From Rhizobium etli 8C-3 (lineage in GTDB: Bacteria; Pseudomonadota; Alphaproteobacteria; Rhizobiales; Rhizobiaceae): DNA of 64,000 nt. The translations under genes and the position numbers were made by a program. Shown one piece after another: positions 1 to 6,889 of the stretch. A model generated the notes under the pieces. It was not told where the DNA came from. It saw only the letters and a program-made list of their open reading frames with translations, and did not search any database. The stretch spans positions 186,001-250,000 of the forward strand of contig NZ_CP017243.1 of NCBI RefSeq assembly GCF_001908375.1. Reading direction: 5' to 3'. Position 1 is the stretch's first letter; every line of letters begins with the position of its first letter.

Positions 1-1062
1 GGCGATCGGCGCTGGCTTTGCCTCCGGTAAGGTCACGGAGGCAATCGGCTGGTCGCGCGAAAGATCGAACCGGAGTCCTTTCACGCTTCTTCGCTTCAGG
101 CTTGAGAGCCGCTCCAGGAGACGCTGTTCATGGATGGTTTCGAACGGGATCCAGTTCTCGTTGACCACCATCAGCGCCACTTCCTCGACCGAAGCTATCC
201 CCGCTCCCGAAATGCCGAACGTGGCGATGCCGATGAGATGAAACCCCTCGTTGGATCGCCACAGTTCCAGTTCGGTTTCATATCGGGCATTCAACCGTTT
301 CCACGCACCCTCATCGAGCATGAAGGGGAAAGGCAGGTGGCGCACCAGCATCTTCTGGCCATCGCGCGCTGAGGAAAATTCCTTTACCTCTCCGACGGTC
401 ATCATCAGTTTCCGCGGACCGGGACCGGTTAACTGGGCTCCGGCCAACATCGCTGCGCGCCTGGCGGAGATCCCTTCCTTGTCCTCCTGATGAAACACTT
501 CCGGCACGAACAGGATGTCGCTAAGCGGACCGCCGCGGACAATCATCTGTCGCGCTGCGTTCAGCAGGCTGCTGCGGACGCGACCCCAGCCGCGTCTCCC
601 AGCCCACAGCGCCGTCCATTCAGTCAGTTCCCCTGTCTCCCAGAGATAATGGAGCATGGCCTTGAGCGACAGCTTTTTCGGATCGTTTCGCACCGTTTCC
701 GACGGCTCCGAAGATGAGGCCGAAGCCGATCGGTTCCCTCGTTTCGACAGCGAGAAATCGAGTTTCAGCACAGCCGCGCCCGTCGCTGCGTCGATCTGGA
801 TGGCATTGCCGATCAATGGACCAAGACCCGACAGCTCATATGGCGGTTCATAGGATGGGCAGCCGGGATCGTGATCTCGTCCTGAAAGCGGCATCCGTTT
901 GATCAGGAATTGGCCATCCATCCGGGCGATATACATCGGCACCGGCGGTTGCCGACACGGGCAAAGTGGCCTGAGCTTCTGTTCGTAAGCGCGTTCGAGC
1001 TGCGGCAGAAACTCTGGAGAACTGTCGTCGAACGCCTGGTTGCCGATCAAAAACTGTCGCAC
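1..1062 (-). CDS. DUF1173 family protein, 3' end beyond window
   Basis: An open minus-strand frame runs from a GTG at 1062 off the left edge, giving about 354 residues here. The GTG has a strong Shine-Dalgarno (AGGGAGGA) about 6 nt upstream. The product starts VRQFLIGNQAFDD, carries a short Cys pair (CPCR near residue 35), then the block MYIARMDGQFLIKRMP, and later LHYLWE and the block EEVALMVVNENWIPFE. I recognise these as the DUF1173 family, common on rhizobial plasmids next to conjugation genes; its biochemical role is not known. The gene reads away from the tra module. Family call is from memory of conserved blocks. Confidence 0.82.
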   Translation of the reverse strand, partial: MRQFLIGNQAFDDSSPEFLPQLERAYEQKLRPLCPCRQPPVPMYIARMDGQFLIKRMPLSGRDHDPGCPSYEPPYELSGLGPLIGNAIQIDAATGAAVLKLDFSLSKRGNRSASASSSEPSETVRNDPKKLSLKAMLHYLWETGELTEWTALWAGRRGWGRVRSSLLNAARQMIVRGGPLSDILFVPEVFHQEDKEGISARRAAMLAGAQLTGPGPRKLMMTVGEVKEFSSARDGQKMLVRHLPFPFMLDEGAWKRLNARYETELELWRSNEGFHLIGIATFGISGAGIASVEEVALMVVNENWIPFETIHEQRLLERLSSLKRRSVKGLRFDLSRDQPIASVTLPEAKPAPIA

Positions 1063-2035
1063 GTCGTTCCTCCCTTGCCTGGCCAAAGGCTGATCGAGCC
1101 GTAAAAGGAAGGCGTAGCATGAGCTTCGCGGACTTTACTAGCGCAAAATAGTTAGTATGTAAATGTTACGGCCGCTGGGGCCGATTTCAACGCCAAGGCA
1201 GGAATGATCGTTAATTTTAATTTTTGGAGGCTGGAATGCACGTATCTTCTTTTGATAATTAGAAGTCAACGGTGCGTTGATTAGAAGTCAGCCGGTCAAA
1301 ATGTAGAGGCTGCGCCAGCATGAAGTGAGTTCTAATCGCGTGCTACCCAGCCCTTCGAGCCGGCCGGCACTGAACCGCCGATCACCTTGCCGCCTTCCGA
1401 CTGCCCGATGGCTGCCGGCGTCTCTACATCGCAGCTGACGCCGATGCGGCCGGCCGGCACCCTGTCCACGCGGCAGACGGGCCGGAACCGCGGCGCCTGA
1501 CGCCGCGGCGAAGCGCCGGGCGGCGGAAGGGAGGTTTCTTGCTGTGCCAGGAATGGCGGGCCGCACGCGGCCCAAGCCAGGGGAAGAAACCTGAGCGACC
1601 CGCTGAAGGCCCGCCCGCCGCATGGTAAGGGTCGCCTCTCGGCAGGCCCGCGGGCGGGCGCCTACCCGTGCGGCGACCGGCAGAGACCTGCCATCCTGTA
1701 GGCCCTCACGCCCTCACCTTCCCCGTCCGGCTCGATCATGCGGGCAGAAAGGCCAGAGCGTTTCAGAACGAGCTGCGCCCTGAGATTAGCGATGAGCCGT
1801 TCCGGACTGAGCCGGCGCAGATCCTCGTTGAAGTCGCCGAACTCCGGGGCAAGCACTAGCGGCAGGATCCCCAGCGCCTACGTATCGAGGGATTGAGCTA
1901 CCGCGCCCAATCGCCGTCAGGCCGCGAGAGGCGCGGCCCAAATCCGACGGAGACCATCTGAACCTATGTCTTCCCATCGACGACGCCTTCGAGCCCCGCC
2001 CCGCCTCGTCCCCAACCGACCGTTTCATCTACGAG
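1063..2035. other. Gene-poor DNA with IS-end-like repeats
   Basis: No convincing gene. The 11-mer ATTAGAAGTCA occurs at 1258-1268 and 1280-1290 (22-bp spacing), and its core reappears inverted as TTCTAAT at 1330-1336. Repeated short motifs of this kind occur at IS21-family ends, so this may be a transposon-end relic. From about 1885 rightward a frame leads into the DUF2493 pseudogene but looks degenerate. Confidence 0.4.
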
Positions 2036-2898
2036 ATGCAGATCTACGGCCATCGCCCCTTCCAGGATGAACCGGACCCGCGTCCGCTGCCGGAGGAGCC
2101 GGTCGTCCAGTCGGCGCTGACCGCCATGTTCGATGCTCTATTCGAAATGCTCGGCGATACCCGCCTGGAGCCCGATCTCGAAGACCTCCTGTGGTCGACG
2201 GTCAATCTCTTCCACCGCGCCGGCGAGCGCATCCAGCGGGAGCTTCAGCGTAATGAGGATAGCCAACGCAACGGTCAGCGCGAGCAGGACGGCTCGGAGG
2301 TCAAGAGTGTCGAGTTGGAGCGCCTCGTTGCCGAAGGCATCACGCTGCTTGAGCGCCGCAATGCCTTCGAGTTCATGCGCGCCTATGCGGGCGACCACTT
2401 CGAAGCCAATGCGGCTCGGCATGGCGGCCGCGGACGGGCTCCAAGGTCAGCCACGCCAACATGACCGCGGCGATGATCGACTCCAGAGACTTTCCATCCG
2501 CCCGCCGGCGCGCCGAGACCGAAGTGCTGATCCCGGCAGGCACCAAGATCGCCTTCGGCGGCGGCATCGACTACAATGATCACGAACGAATCTGGGCGAA
2601 ACTCGATCAAGCCCTCGCCAAATATCCCGACATGGTGCTGCTGCACGGCGGCTCGCCGAAGGGCGCCGAACGTATCGCTGCCTGCTGGGCAGAAGCGCGC
2701 AAGGTGATACAGATCGCCTTCAAGCCGAATGGACGAAGCACGCCAAGGCCGCACCGTTCCGCCGCAATGACGACATGCTCTCGGTCATGCCGGCTGGCGT
2801 CGTCATCTTCCCCGGCTCCGGCATTACCGGCAATCTTGCCGACAAGACCCGCCGACTTGGCATCTCCGTTTTGGCAAGCGGCGGGAGATGGCGCGTAA
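2036..2898 (+). pseudogene. DUF2493 (SLOG-type) protein, frameshifted
   Basis: Three reading frames together rebuild one DUF2493 protein. The first piece (2036-2430) has QIYGHRPFQDEPDPRPLPEE and EPDLEDLLWSTVNLFHRA. A shift near 2430 leads to a frame with SHANMTAAMIDSRDF and the nucleotide-binding-like segment MVLLHGGSPKGAERIA. A second shift near 2730, where about one base is missing, moves to RNDDMLSVMPAGVVIFPGSGITGNLADKTRRLG. A third shift near 2870 restores the frame that stops at 2898. The usual protein is about 300 residues and its N-terminus before 2036 is also decayed. DUF2493 proteins belong to the SLOG/YspA group thought to bind nucleotide-derived ligands. Non-functional as it stands. 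Confidence 0.8.
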
Positions 2899-2947
2899 GC
2901 GCCATCTGTCCATACGGCTGAAGGAGATGCTTGCATTTCGCAAAAAT

Positions 2948-2957
2948 TGTGTACACA
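2948..2957. promoter_or_regulatory. Palindromic operator candidate before TA pair
   Basis: TGTGTACACA is a perfect 10-bp palindrome lying 26 bp before the antitoxin ATG at 2983. Phd/YefM antitoxins usually autorepress by binding palindromes at this place. Inference from position and symmetry only. Confidence 0.45.
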
Positions 2958-2982
2958 TTTGCCGCTGAAACGGAGCTTCGCC

Positions 2983-3249
2983 ATGACCCAATCTCGGCAG
3001 CAGATACCATCTCCCCGCCGTGTCGGCGTGCGGGAATTTCGCGGCAACCTGACGTCTTTCCTCAAGCAGGTCGAAGACGGCCAGCGGTTCGTCCTGACGT
3101 CGCATCACAAGGTTGTCGCCGAAATCGGCCCGCCGTCAGCCGGCGTCGTCATGCGGAAACCAGGCGCGTTGCGCGGAAAGATCAAAGTTGCCGATGACTT
3201 CGATGGTCTGCCGGCGGATGTTCTGAAGTCCATGGAAGACGGGACGTGA
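2983..3249 (+). CDS. Type II antitoxin, Phd/YefM family
   Basis: An 88-residue protein. The core RRVGVREFRGNLTSFLKQVEDG followed by VLTSHHKVVAEI matches the Phd/YefM DNA-binding fold. The acidic C-terminus (ADDFDGLPADVLKSMEDGT) is the usual toxin-wrapping tail. ATG 2983 is preferred over the upstream GTG at 2947, which lies inside the operator palindrome. The stop overlaps the toxin start by 4 nt (GTGA), so the two are translationally coupled. Role: neutralises the downstream PIN toxin and probably autoregulates the pair through the palindrome at 2948-2957. Confidence 0.85.
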   Translation: MTQSRQQIPSPRRVGVREFRGNLTSFLKQVEDGQRFVLTSHHKVVAEIGPPSAGVVMRKPGALRGKIKVADDFDGLPADVLKSMEDGT

Positions 3250-3644
3250 GGCTGCTGCTCGATACACATGCCTTGCTGTGGTGGCTGAACGACGACGAGA
3301 AGCTAGGGAACCATGCGCGTCGCCTTATTGGCGATCCCGAGAATGATGTCCTCGTCAGTGCTGTCTCCCTTTGGGAAATCACTGTGAAGCTGCGCATCGG
3401 CAAACTTGATGCCGATATCGAAGAGATTGTTGCGATTTTGCCGGATCAAGGTTTCGACCGGCTGGATATCTCGGACGCGCATCTTATCGCTCTCGCTGCT
3501 CTTCCACTTCATCACCGCGATCCTTTCGATCATCTGCTCATGGCGCAAGCCGTGGCGGAGGGAGCGTATTTGGTTTCGGACGATCAAAATGTCGCGCTTT
3601 ATGGCATTCCGTTTGTGACTTGCTCCGATCCTGTTGCCTTGTGA
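3246..3644 (+). CDS. Type II toxin, PIN-domain ribonuclease
   Basis: A 132-residue protein starting MRLLLDTHALLWWL, which contains the first catalytic Asp of PIN domains. It has the internal motif VSAVSLWEITVKLRIGKL with the conserved Glu, and a C-terminal acidic cluster HHRDPFDHLLMAQA giving the remaining metal ligands. Length and motifs fit VapC/PIN toxins of the Phd-PIN type, predicted Mg-dependent RNases. GTG start at 3246 overlaps the antitoxin stop. All key acidic residues are visible, so the toxin looks intact. The pair probably helps keep the plasmid or region in the population. Confidence 0.88.
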   Translation: MRLLLDTHALLWWLNDDEKLGNHARRLIGDPENDVLVSAVSLWEITVKLRIGKLDADIEEIVAILPDQGFDRLDISDAHLIALAALPLHHRDPFDHLLMAQAVAEGAYLVSDDQNVALYGIPFVTCSDPVAL

Positions 3645-4095
3645 TCTCACCGAGCTTGGCTCCGCGGATGAAGCCGGCTCACATCGTTCCGGTTGCGTGT
3701 TTGCCAATGGCGATGTACCTGGCGACCCATCGGCGGCTCAGGTGCTTGGGAGCGGGCACGTTTGGGGAAGATCACTCATTCGACGCCCGCGTGAACAGCT
3801 TCACCCGGGATTGGAGCACGGTCTGCAGACGGCAATGCGGTGCCGCGGCGACCTCGCCGATCAGCAGAAATGTTATCGAGGTGCTCACAGCCTGCCGCAG
3901 CCGGGAGCGGGCGAGGGTATTATGTTGATCGACATGCGGGCGAAGCGTCCGTGGAGTGTGCGGCCAATATCCCCCAGTGCTTGGACCGGGAGGCCATGGT
4001 TTGTTGTCTCCTTCGATTGCCCCGAACCATTCCCGTTTTATATCGCTCGTATAGACGACCGCCTGCTTTGGCGGCCAACCCCTGAAGGGGTAAGA
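3645..4095. other. Gene-poor stretch before DUF736
   Basis: Several overlapping open frames exist on both strands (the longest being minus 3772-4359), but none shows a recognisable domain or a convincing start. I see no supported gene here. Confidence 0.35.
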
Positions 4096-4175
4096 CTCGC
4101 CCGAAATTTTTGCAAATTCGATTTCGGTTCGTTTATCCTGGTGGAAAATAGAATTTTGCAAAATTTTCAGGCGAG
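4096..4175. repeat. Long inverted repeat upstream of DUF736 gene
   Basis: The left arm at 4096-4119 (begins CTCGCCCGAAAT) and the right arm at 4151-4175 (ends TTTTCAGGCGAG) are reverse complements over about 24 nt with only a few mismatches and a loop near 30 nt. The element ends 74 bp before the ATG at 4250. Two further inverted repeats (4753-4863 and 5820-5924) sit in the same relation to the next small genes. Confidence 0.7.
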
Positions 4176-4249
4176 CTGACCGCAGCAGGTCGGCCGTCTC
4201 TTCGTGCGCCATCGGGAATGGTCCCGAGCAACCGAAGGAGACAACAACC

Positions 4250-4573
4250 ATGGCCACCACGATCGCAACGCTCACGCAGAAGACCGACGGCATCCTCGAA
4301 GGCGTCTTCGCCACGATCCGGGTCAACGCCCCGATCGCCATCGTCCCAAATGCCAGCAAGGCAAGCGAAGAAGCGCCCGACTACCGCGTCATTCACCGCA
4401 AGACGGGCTTCGAGATCGGCGCCGCCTGGAACCGCATCGCGCGGCAGACCGGCGAGGAATACCTCTCAGTGAAGCTTGAGGCTCCCGAGATCGGTGTGAT
4501 CTTCGGCAATCTCGCACCGGCACCCGGCGGCGATCCTAGCAAGAAGGTGATCCTCTGGAACAGCCCGAACTGA
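4250..4573 (+). CDS. DUF736 family protein
   Basis: A 107-residue protein. The blocks APDYRVIHRKTGFEIGAAW and RQTGEEYLSVKLEAPEI plus the C-terminal VILWNSPN are hallmarks of DUF736, a small family frequent on rhizobial and agrobacterial plasmids and integrative elements near conjugation genes; its function is unknown. The start is set by a good Shine-Dalgarno (GAAGGAGA) 9 nt before the ATG. It is preceded by a long inverted repeat and followed by another before the 55-residue gene. Confidence 0.88.
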   Translation: MATTIATLTQKTDGILEGVFATIRVNAPIAIVPNASKASEEAPDYRVIHRKTGFEIGAAWNRIARQTGEEYLSVKLEAPEIGVIFGNLAPAPGGDPSKKVILWNSPN

Positions 4574-4752
4574 AGAACAAAGCGAGCGGCCTCGAGCAAT
4601 CGGGGCCGGCTTCGCCGTATCTCAGGTTTTGCGCGCAATAGCGGGATTGAAAGCGGGCATCGAGCCCGCCTTCAATCCTCCTGTCGTGCCACACGAGACC
4701 AAGGACCCTGTCTGCTCAGATACTTGAAGTCTGCCGTGAGGCTCGTGCCGCC

Positions 4753-4863
4753 TCAAGGACTTCGCGGCCCCTCCAATTTTCAGCCGGCGCCCTGAAGGGC
4801 ACCGTCAGAAAATCGGTTCCTCCGCTCGCCGGCTCCGCCGGTCGCTGACGCGATCCTTGACCC
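4753..4863. repeat. Nested inverted-repeat element, copy A
   Basis: The outer arms are TCAAGGAC...GCG and CGCGATCCTTGA. The inner arms are CCAATTTTC and GAAAATCGG. Copy B at 5820-5924 has the same architecture: outer TCAAGGACGGCGCG/CGCGGTCCTTGACC, inner CCAATTTTTCC/GGAAAAATCGG. The inner stem lengths differ between copies but stay paired within each copy, which suggests selection on the fold. The element ends 55 bp before the ATG at 4919. Confidence 0.75.
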
Positions 4864-4918
4864 GGCCCGATCCTCACGACCCCGGGCGTCATCTTTCACA
4901 TTTCAGGAGACGACGACG

Positions 4919-5086
4919 ATGACGATTGCACTCGAAATTCAGGTTGAGGAACTGCGGGCCGAGCTCAGGAACGCCGATCCGGCTGAGCGCCGCCAGATCG
5001 AAGCGGAGCTGGAGATCGCTCGGGCCGAACTGAGGGTAGCGATCGCCGAGCAGGAGGGCGCCATCGACGCCGCGCCACCCTTCTGA
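4919..5086 (+). CDS. Small conserved plasmid protein, 55 aa
   Basis: Encodes 55 residues starting MTIALEIQVEELRAEL and ending AIDAAPPF. The sequence is almost entirely charged heptad-like helix (EELRAELRNADPAERRQIEAELEIARAEL), so a short coiled coil is likely. The Shine-Dalgarno TCAGGAGA lies 9 nt before the ATG. Small Glu/Ala-rich proteins with this start and PPF end occur next to DUF736 genes on rhizobial plasmids; function unknown. The gene follows inverted-repeat copy A. Confidence 0.75.
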   Translation: MTIALEIQVEELRAELRNADPAERRQIEAELEIARAELRVAIAEQEGAIDAAPPF

Positions 5087-5166
5087 GGCGGCGTTTGCCT
5101 CCTCGCCTGGGCCGGTACGCCGGATCGACCGGCGCGTCGACCCGAAGCTGCGCTTCACGCCGATAA

Positions 5167-5472
5167 TTACCGGCAAGGACCAGGAAGACTTCCGCGGACA
5201 GCCCGGACCATGGGTTCCCGTCCGACATTTGTGTTCGGCCTATAGCCGCGCGCCCGTTTTGATCGGAGAAGTTCGAGGAACATACGGACTGCATCCTCCT
5301 CTCTGTCGAAGTGATGCACCATGGCTTGTCCGATCGTTCCGATGCGTCCCCATCGCCGCGTCAGGCATGGTGTGCCGAACAACGTCGGTTCGATTGCGAG
5401 CGCGTAGAAGCGCGCCATGTTTTTCGTCGCGTCCCTGCGTTCGATGTAGAGCTGATAGGGTTGAGTGAGCAT
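5167..5472 (-). CDS. WGR domain protein
   Basis: About 101 residues from ATG 5472: MLTQPYQLYIERRDATKNMARFYALAIEPTLFG, then LTRRWGRIGTIGQAMVHHFD and an A..MF..L...K+..GY tail. The motif RRWGRIGT is the WGR signature (Trp-Gly-Arg), a small nucleic-acid-binding module found in PARPs and as stand-alone proteins on rhizobial plasmids. The frame stays open to 5595, but the segment before residue 42 of that longer frame is not family-like. It is convergent with the neighbouring plus-strand small genes. Confidence 0.8.
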   Translation of the reverse strand: MLTQPYQLYIERRDATKNMARFYALAIEPTLFGTPCLTRRWGRIGTIGQAMVHHFDREEDAVRMFLELLRSKRARGYRPNTNVGREPMVRAVRGSLPGPCR

Positions 5473-5819
5473 GACGGAGAGTCGCCTCTTCCAGCTTTTG
5501 CGTCTAACGACACTTATGAATCGGTCGGCCCACACCGATTCATTTTTGTGATGATCGTTGAAGCCGAAGATCATGGATTTGGGCGAGCCGGCCAATCGGC
5601 GGCCGGGTGCTATTCGCTCCGCTCACGGAGCCCGAACACCGTCTCCGCCTCCGGTCACGCCCCCTCTCGCGGAATGACGTGAGCGAATTGCCCAGCCGCA
5701 GGGCGGCGGTTCTATCCTCGACACCTCCTGCCGGCTCACGCCGGAAACGGTCGCGTCCCCTTCGGGTCCGCGGGTCTCTTCTCTCTCTGACGTCCAATTT
5801 TACTCCAGCAAATCCGGCG
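5473..5819. other. Intergenic, no supported gene
   Basis: The open frames here are short or run antisense into the gene at 5975. No domain was recognised. Confidence 0.35.
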
Positions 5820-5924
5820 TCAAGGACGGCGCGTCTCCCCCAATTTTTCCGCTGCTGCGTTTCACTGCGCTCTGGAAAAATCGGTTCCCCCGCTTGCGAG
5901 CCGCGTTCCGCGGTCCTTGACCCC
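5820..5924. repeat. Nested inverted-repeat element, copy B
   Basis: Outer arms TCAAGGACGGCGCG and CGCGGTCCTTGA; inner arms CCAATTTTTCC and GGAAAAATCGG; the central loop is rich in GCTGC. The architecture is shared with copy A at 4753-4863. The element ends about 50 bp before the ATG at 5975. Confidence 0.75.
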
Positions 5925-5974
5925 TCTTTGCAAGAGAGTGGCCGATCTCCGTCATCAACGAAGGAGATCACATT

Positions 5975-6457
5975 ATGACAACCGATCAGAACCTTATACT
6001 CTACACCAAGTTTGCCGGCTTCCGGCTCGTCGTCCTGGCAAACCGCTTCGGCTGCGACAGCGATTTTTCGCGAGAGCTTCACGATCGCCTGGTTGAGGGG
6101 CTCGACGCGGCAATCGATCGGATCAGCGTCATCATGGAATTGGAACGAAGTGTTCTCATCGGGGAGGATGAATTCGCCGAATATCAGCTGGAGGGCGAGA
6201 TCGAGATTTTCGGGCGCTTCACTATCAATCTGCTGGACGAACTCGAAATTGATTACGACACGCATGAATTCCGCGTCAACGGCGGCGATTGGATGAGCGC
6301 TTGGGCTGCCGACGACACTGGCGTCGATATCAACTATCCTGAGCTCGTTGCGCTGATTGCGGACGAACTCGGCTCGCTGGCGCCGATCATCAAGGATATC
6401 ACGTTGGCAACTCGCATCCCGGTCTATGCGGGGCGCGTCGTTTGGTCATGGTGGTAG
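5975..6457 (+). CDS. Acidic plasmid protein of unknown function
   Basis: A 160-residue, strongly acidic protein (many Asp/Glu; MELERSVLIGEDEFAEYQLEGEIEIFG, INLLDELEIDYDTHEFRVNGGDW, final VVWSWW). The start is supported by GAAGGAGA 8 nt before the ATG. No family recognised. It sits among DUF736-type small genes and behind inverted-repeat copy B. Acidic small proteins in conjugative leading regions are often DNA mimics that blunt restriction or nucleoid proteins. That role here is only inferred from composition and location. Confidence 0.65.
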   Translation: MTTDQNLILYTKFAGFRLVVLANRFGCDSDFSRELHDRLVEGLDAAIDRISVIMELERSVLIGEDEFAEYQLEGEIEIFGRFTINLLDELEIDYDTHEFRVNGGDWMSAWAADDTGVDINYPELVALIADELGSLAPIIKDITLATRIPVYAGRVVWSWW

Positions 6458-6473
6458 CAGCACCATCTCACAT

Positions 6474-6506
6474 ACTGAGAGGCGACAGACGAGGTTGCCT
6501 CTCAGT
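6474..6506 (+). terminator. Strong stem-loop after the acidic-protein gene
   Basis: ACTGAGAGGCGAC and GTTGCCTCTCAGT form a 13-bp stem (one G-U pair) with a 7-nt loop, 16 nt past the stop at 6457. No clear U-tract follows, so it may be a processing or Rho-independent-like terminator of low efficiency. Confidence 0.5.
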
Positions 6507-6611
6507 TGCCGATGGCCCTCAAGTGAGCCGAGGAAGGACGGCTGCGAAGTTTCACAACAATCGCAGTAATGTTGTAAATGCTCTAAATTCCAGCGATAGC
6601 AAGGAAGCCCA

Positions 6612-6878
6612 ATGCCGAAGCCAAGCGGGACGTATTCAACCAGTGACCTCTCACGTAAATCCGGCGACATCATCGCCGAGGCGCTGCGTCATCCGGTGAC
6701 GATCACCCAGCGGAACAAACCCCGGCTGGTTCTCCTCAATATCGAAGATTATCAGCAACTGATCAGGCAGGCAGACCGACGCACCGTCGGCACTATCGAA
6801 ACGATGCCCGATGAGCTTTTTGCCGAACTCGAAAACGCCGTCGACGCCTATGCCGGCGAGGACGAGGTGGGCCGCTGA
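6612..6878 (+). CDS. Orphan Phd/YefM-type antitoxin
   Basis: An 88-residue protein. TYSTSDLSRKSGDIIAEALRHPVTITQRNKPRLVLLNIEDYQQLI matches the Phd/YefM fold, and the tail ENAVDAYAGEDEVGR is acidic. The expected toxin should start at or inside the stop codon, but only about nine codons of an open frame follow before a stop, and traG ends on the other strand at 6890. The toxin therefore seems deleted, leaving a solitary antitoxin next to the conjugation operon. It could still regulate itself or protect against a homologous toxin elsewhere. Confidence 0.8.
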   Translation: MPKPSGTYSTSDLSRKSGDIIAEALRHPVTITQRNKPRLVLLNIEDYQQLIRQADRRTVGTIETMPDELFAELENAVDAYAGEDEVGR

Positions 6879-6889
6879 TAAAACCACGA

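Noticed and set aside
3772..4359. 195-codon minus-strand ORF before DUF736
   Set aside because: Overlaps the inverted repeat and the DUF736 start on the other strand, with no domain or ribosome site.
5540..6265. 241-codon minus-strand ORF
   Set aside because: Antisense to the 160-aa gene, which has a strong ribosome site, and to inverted-repeat copy B.
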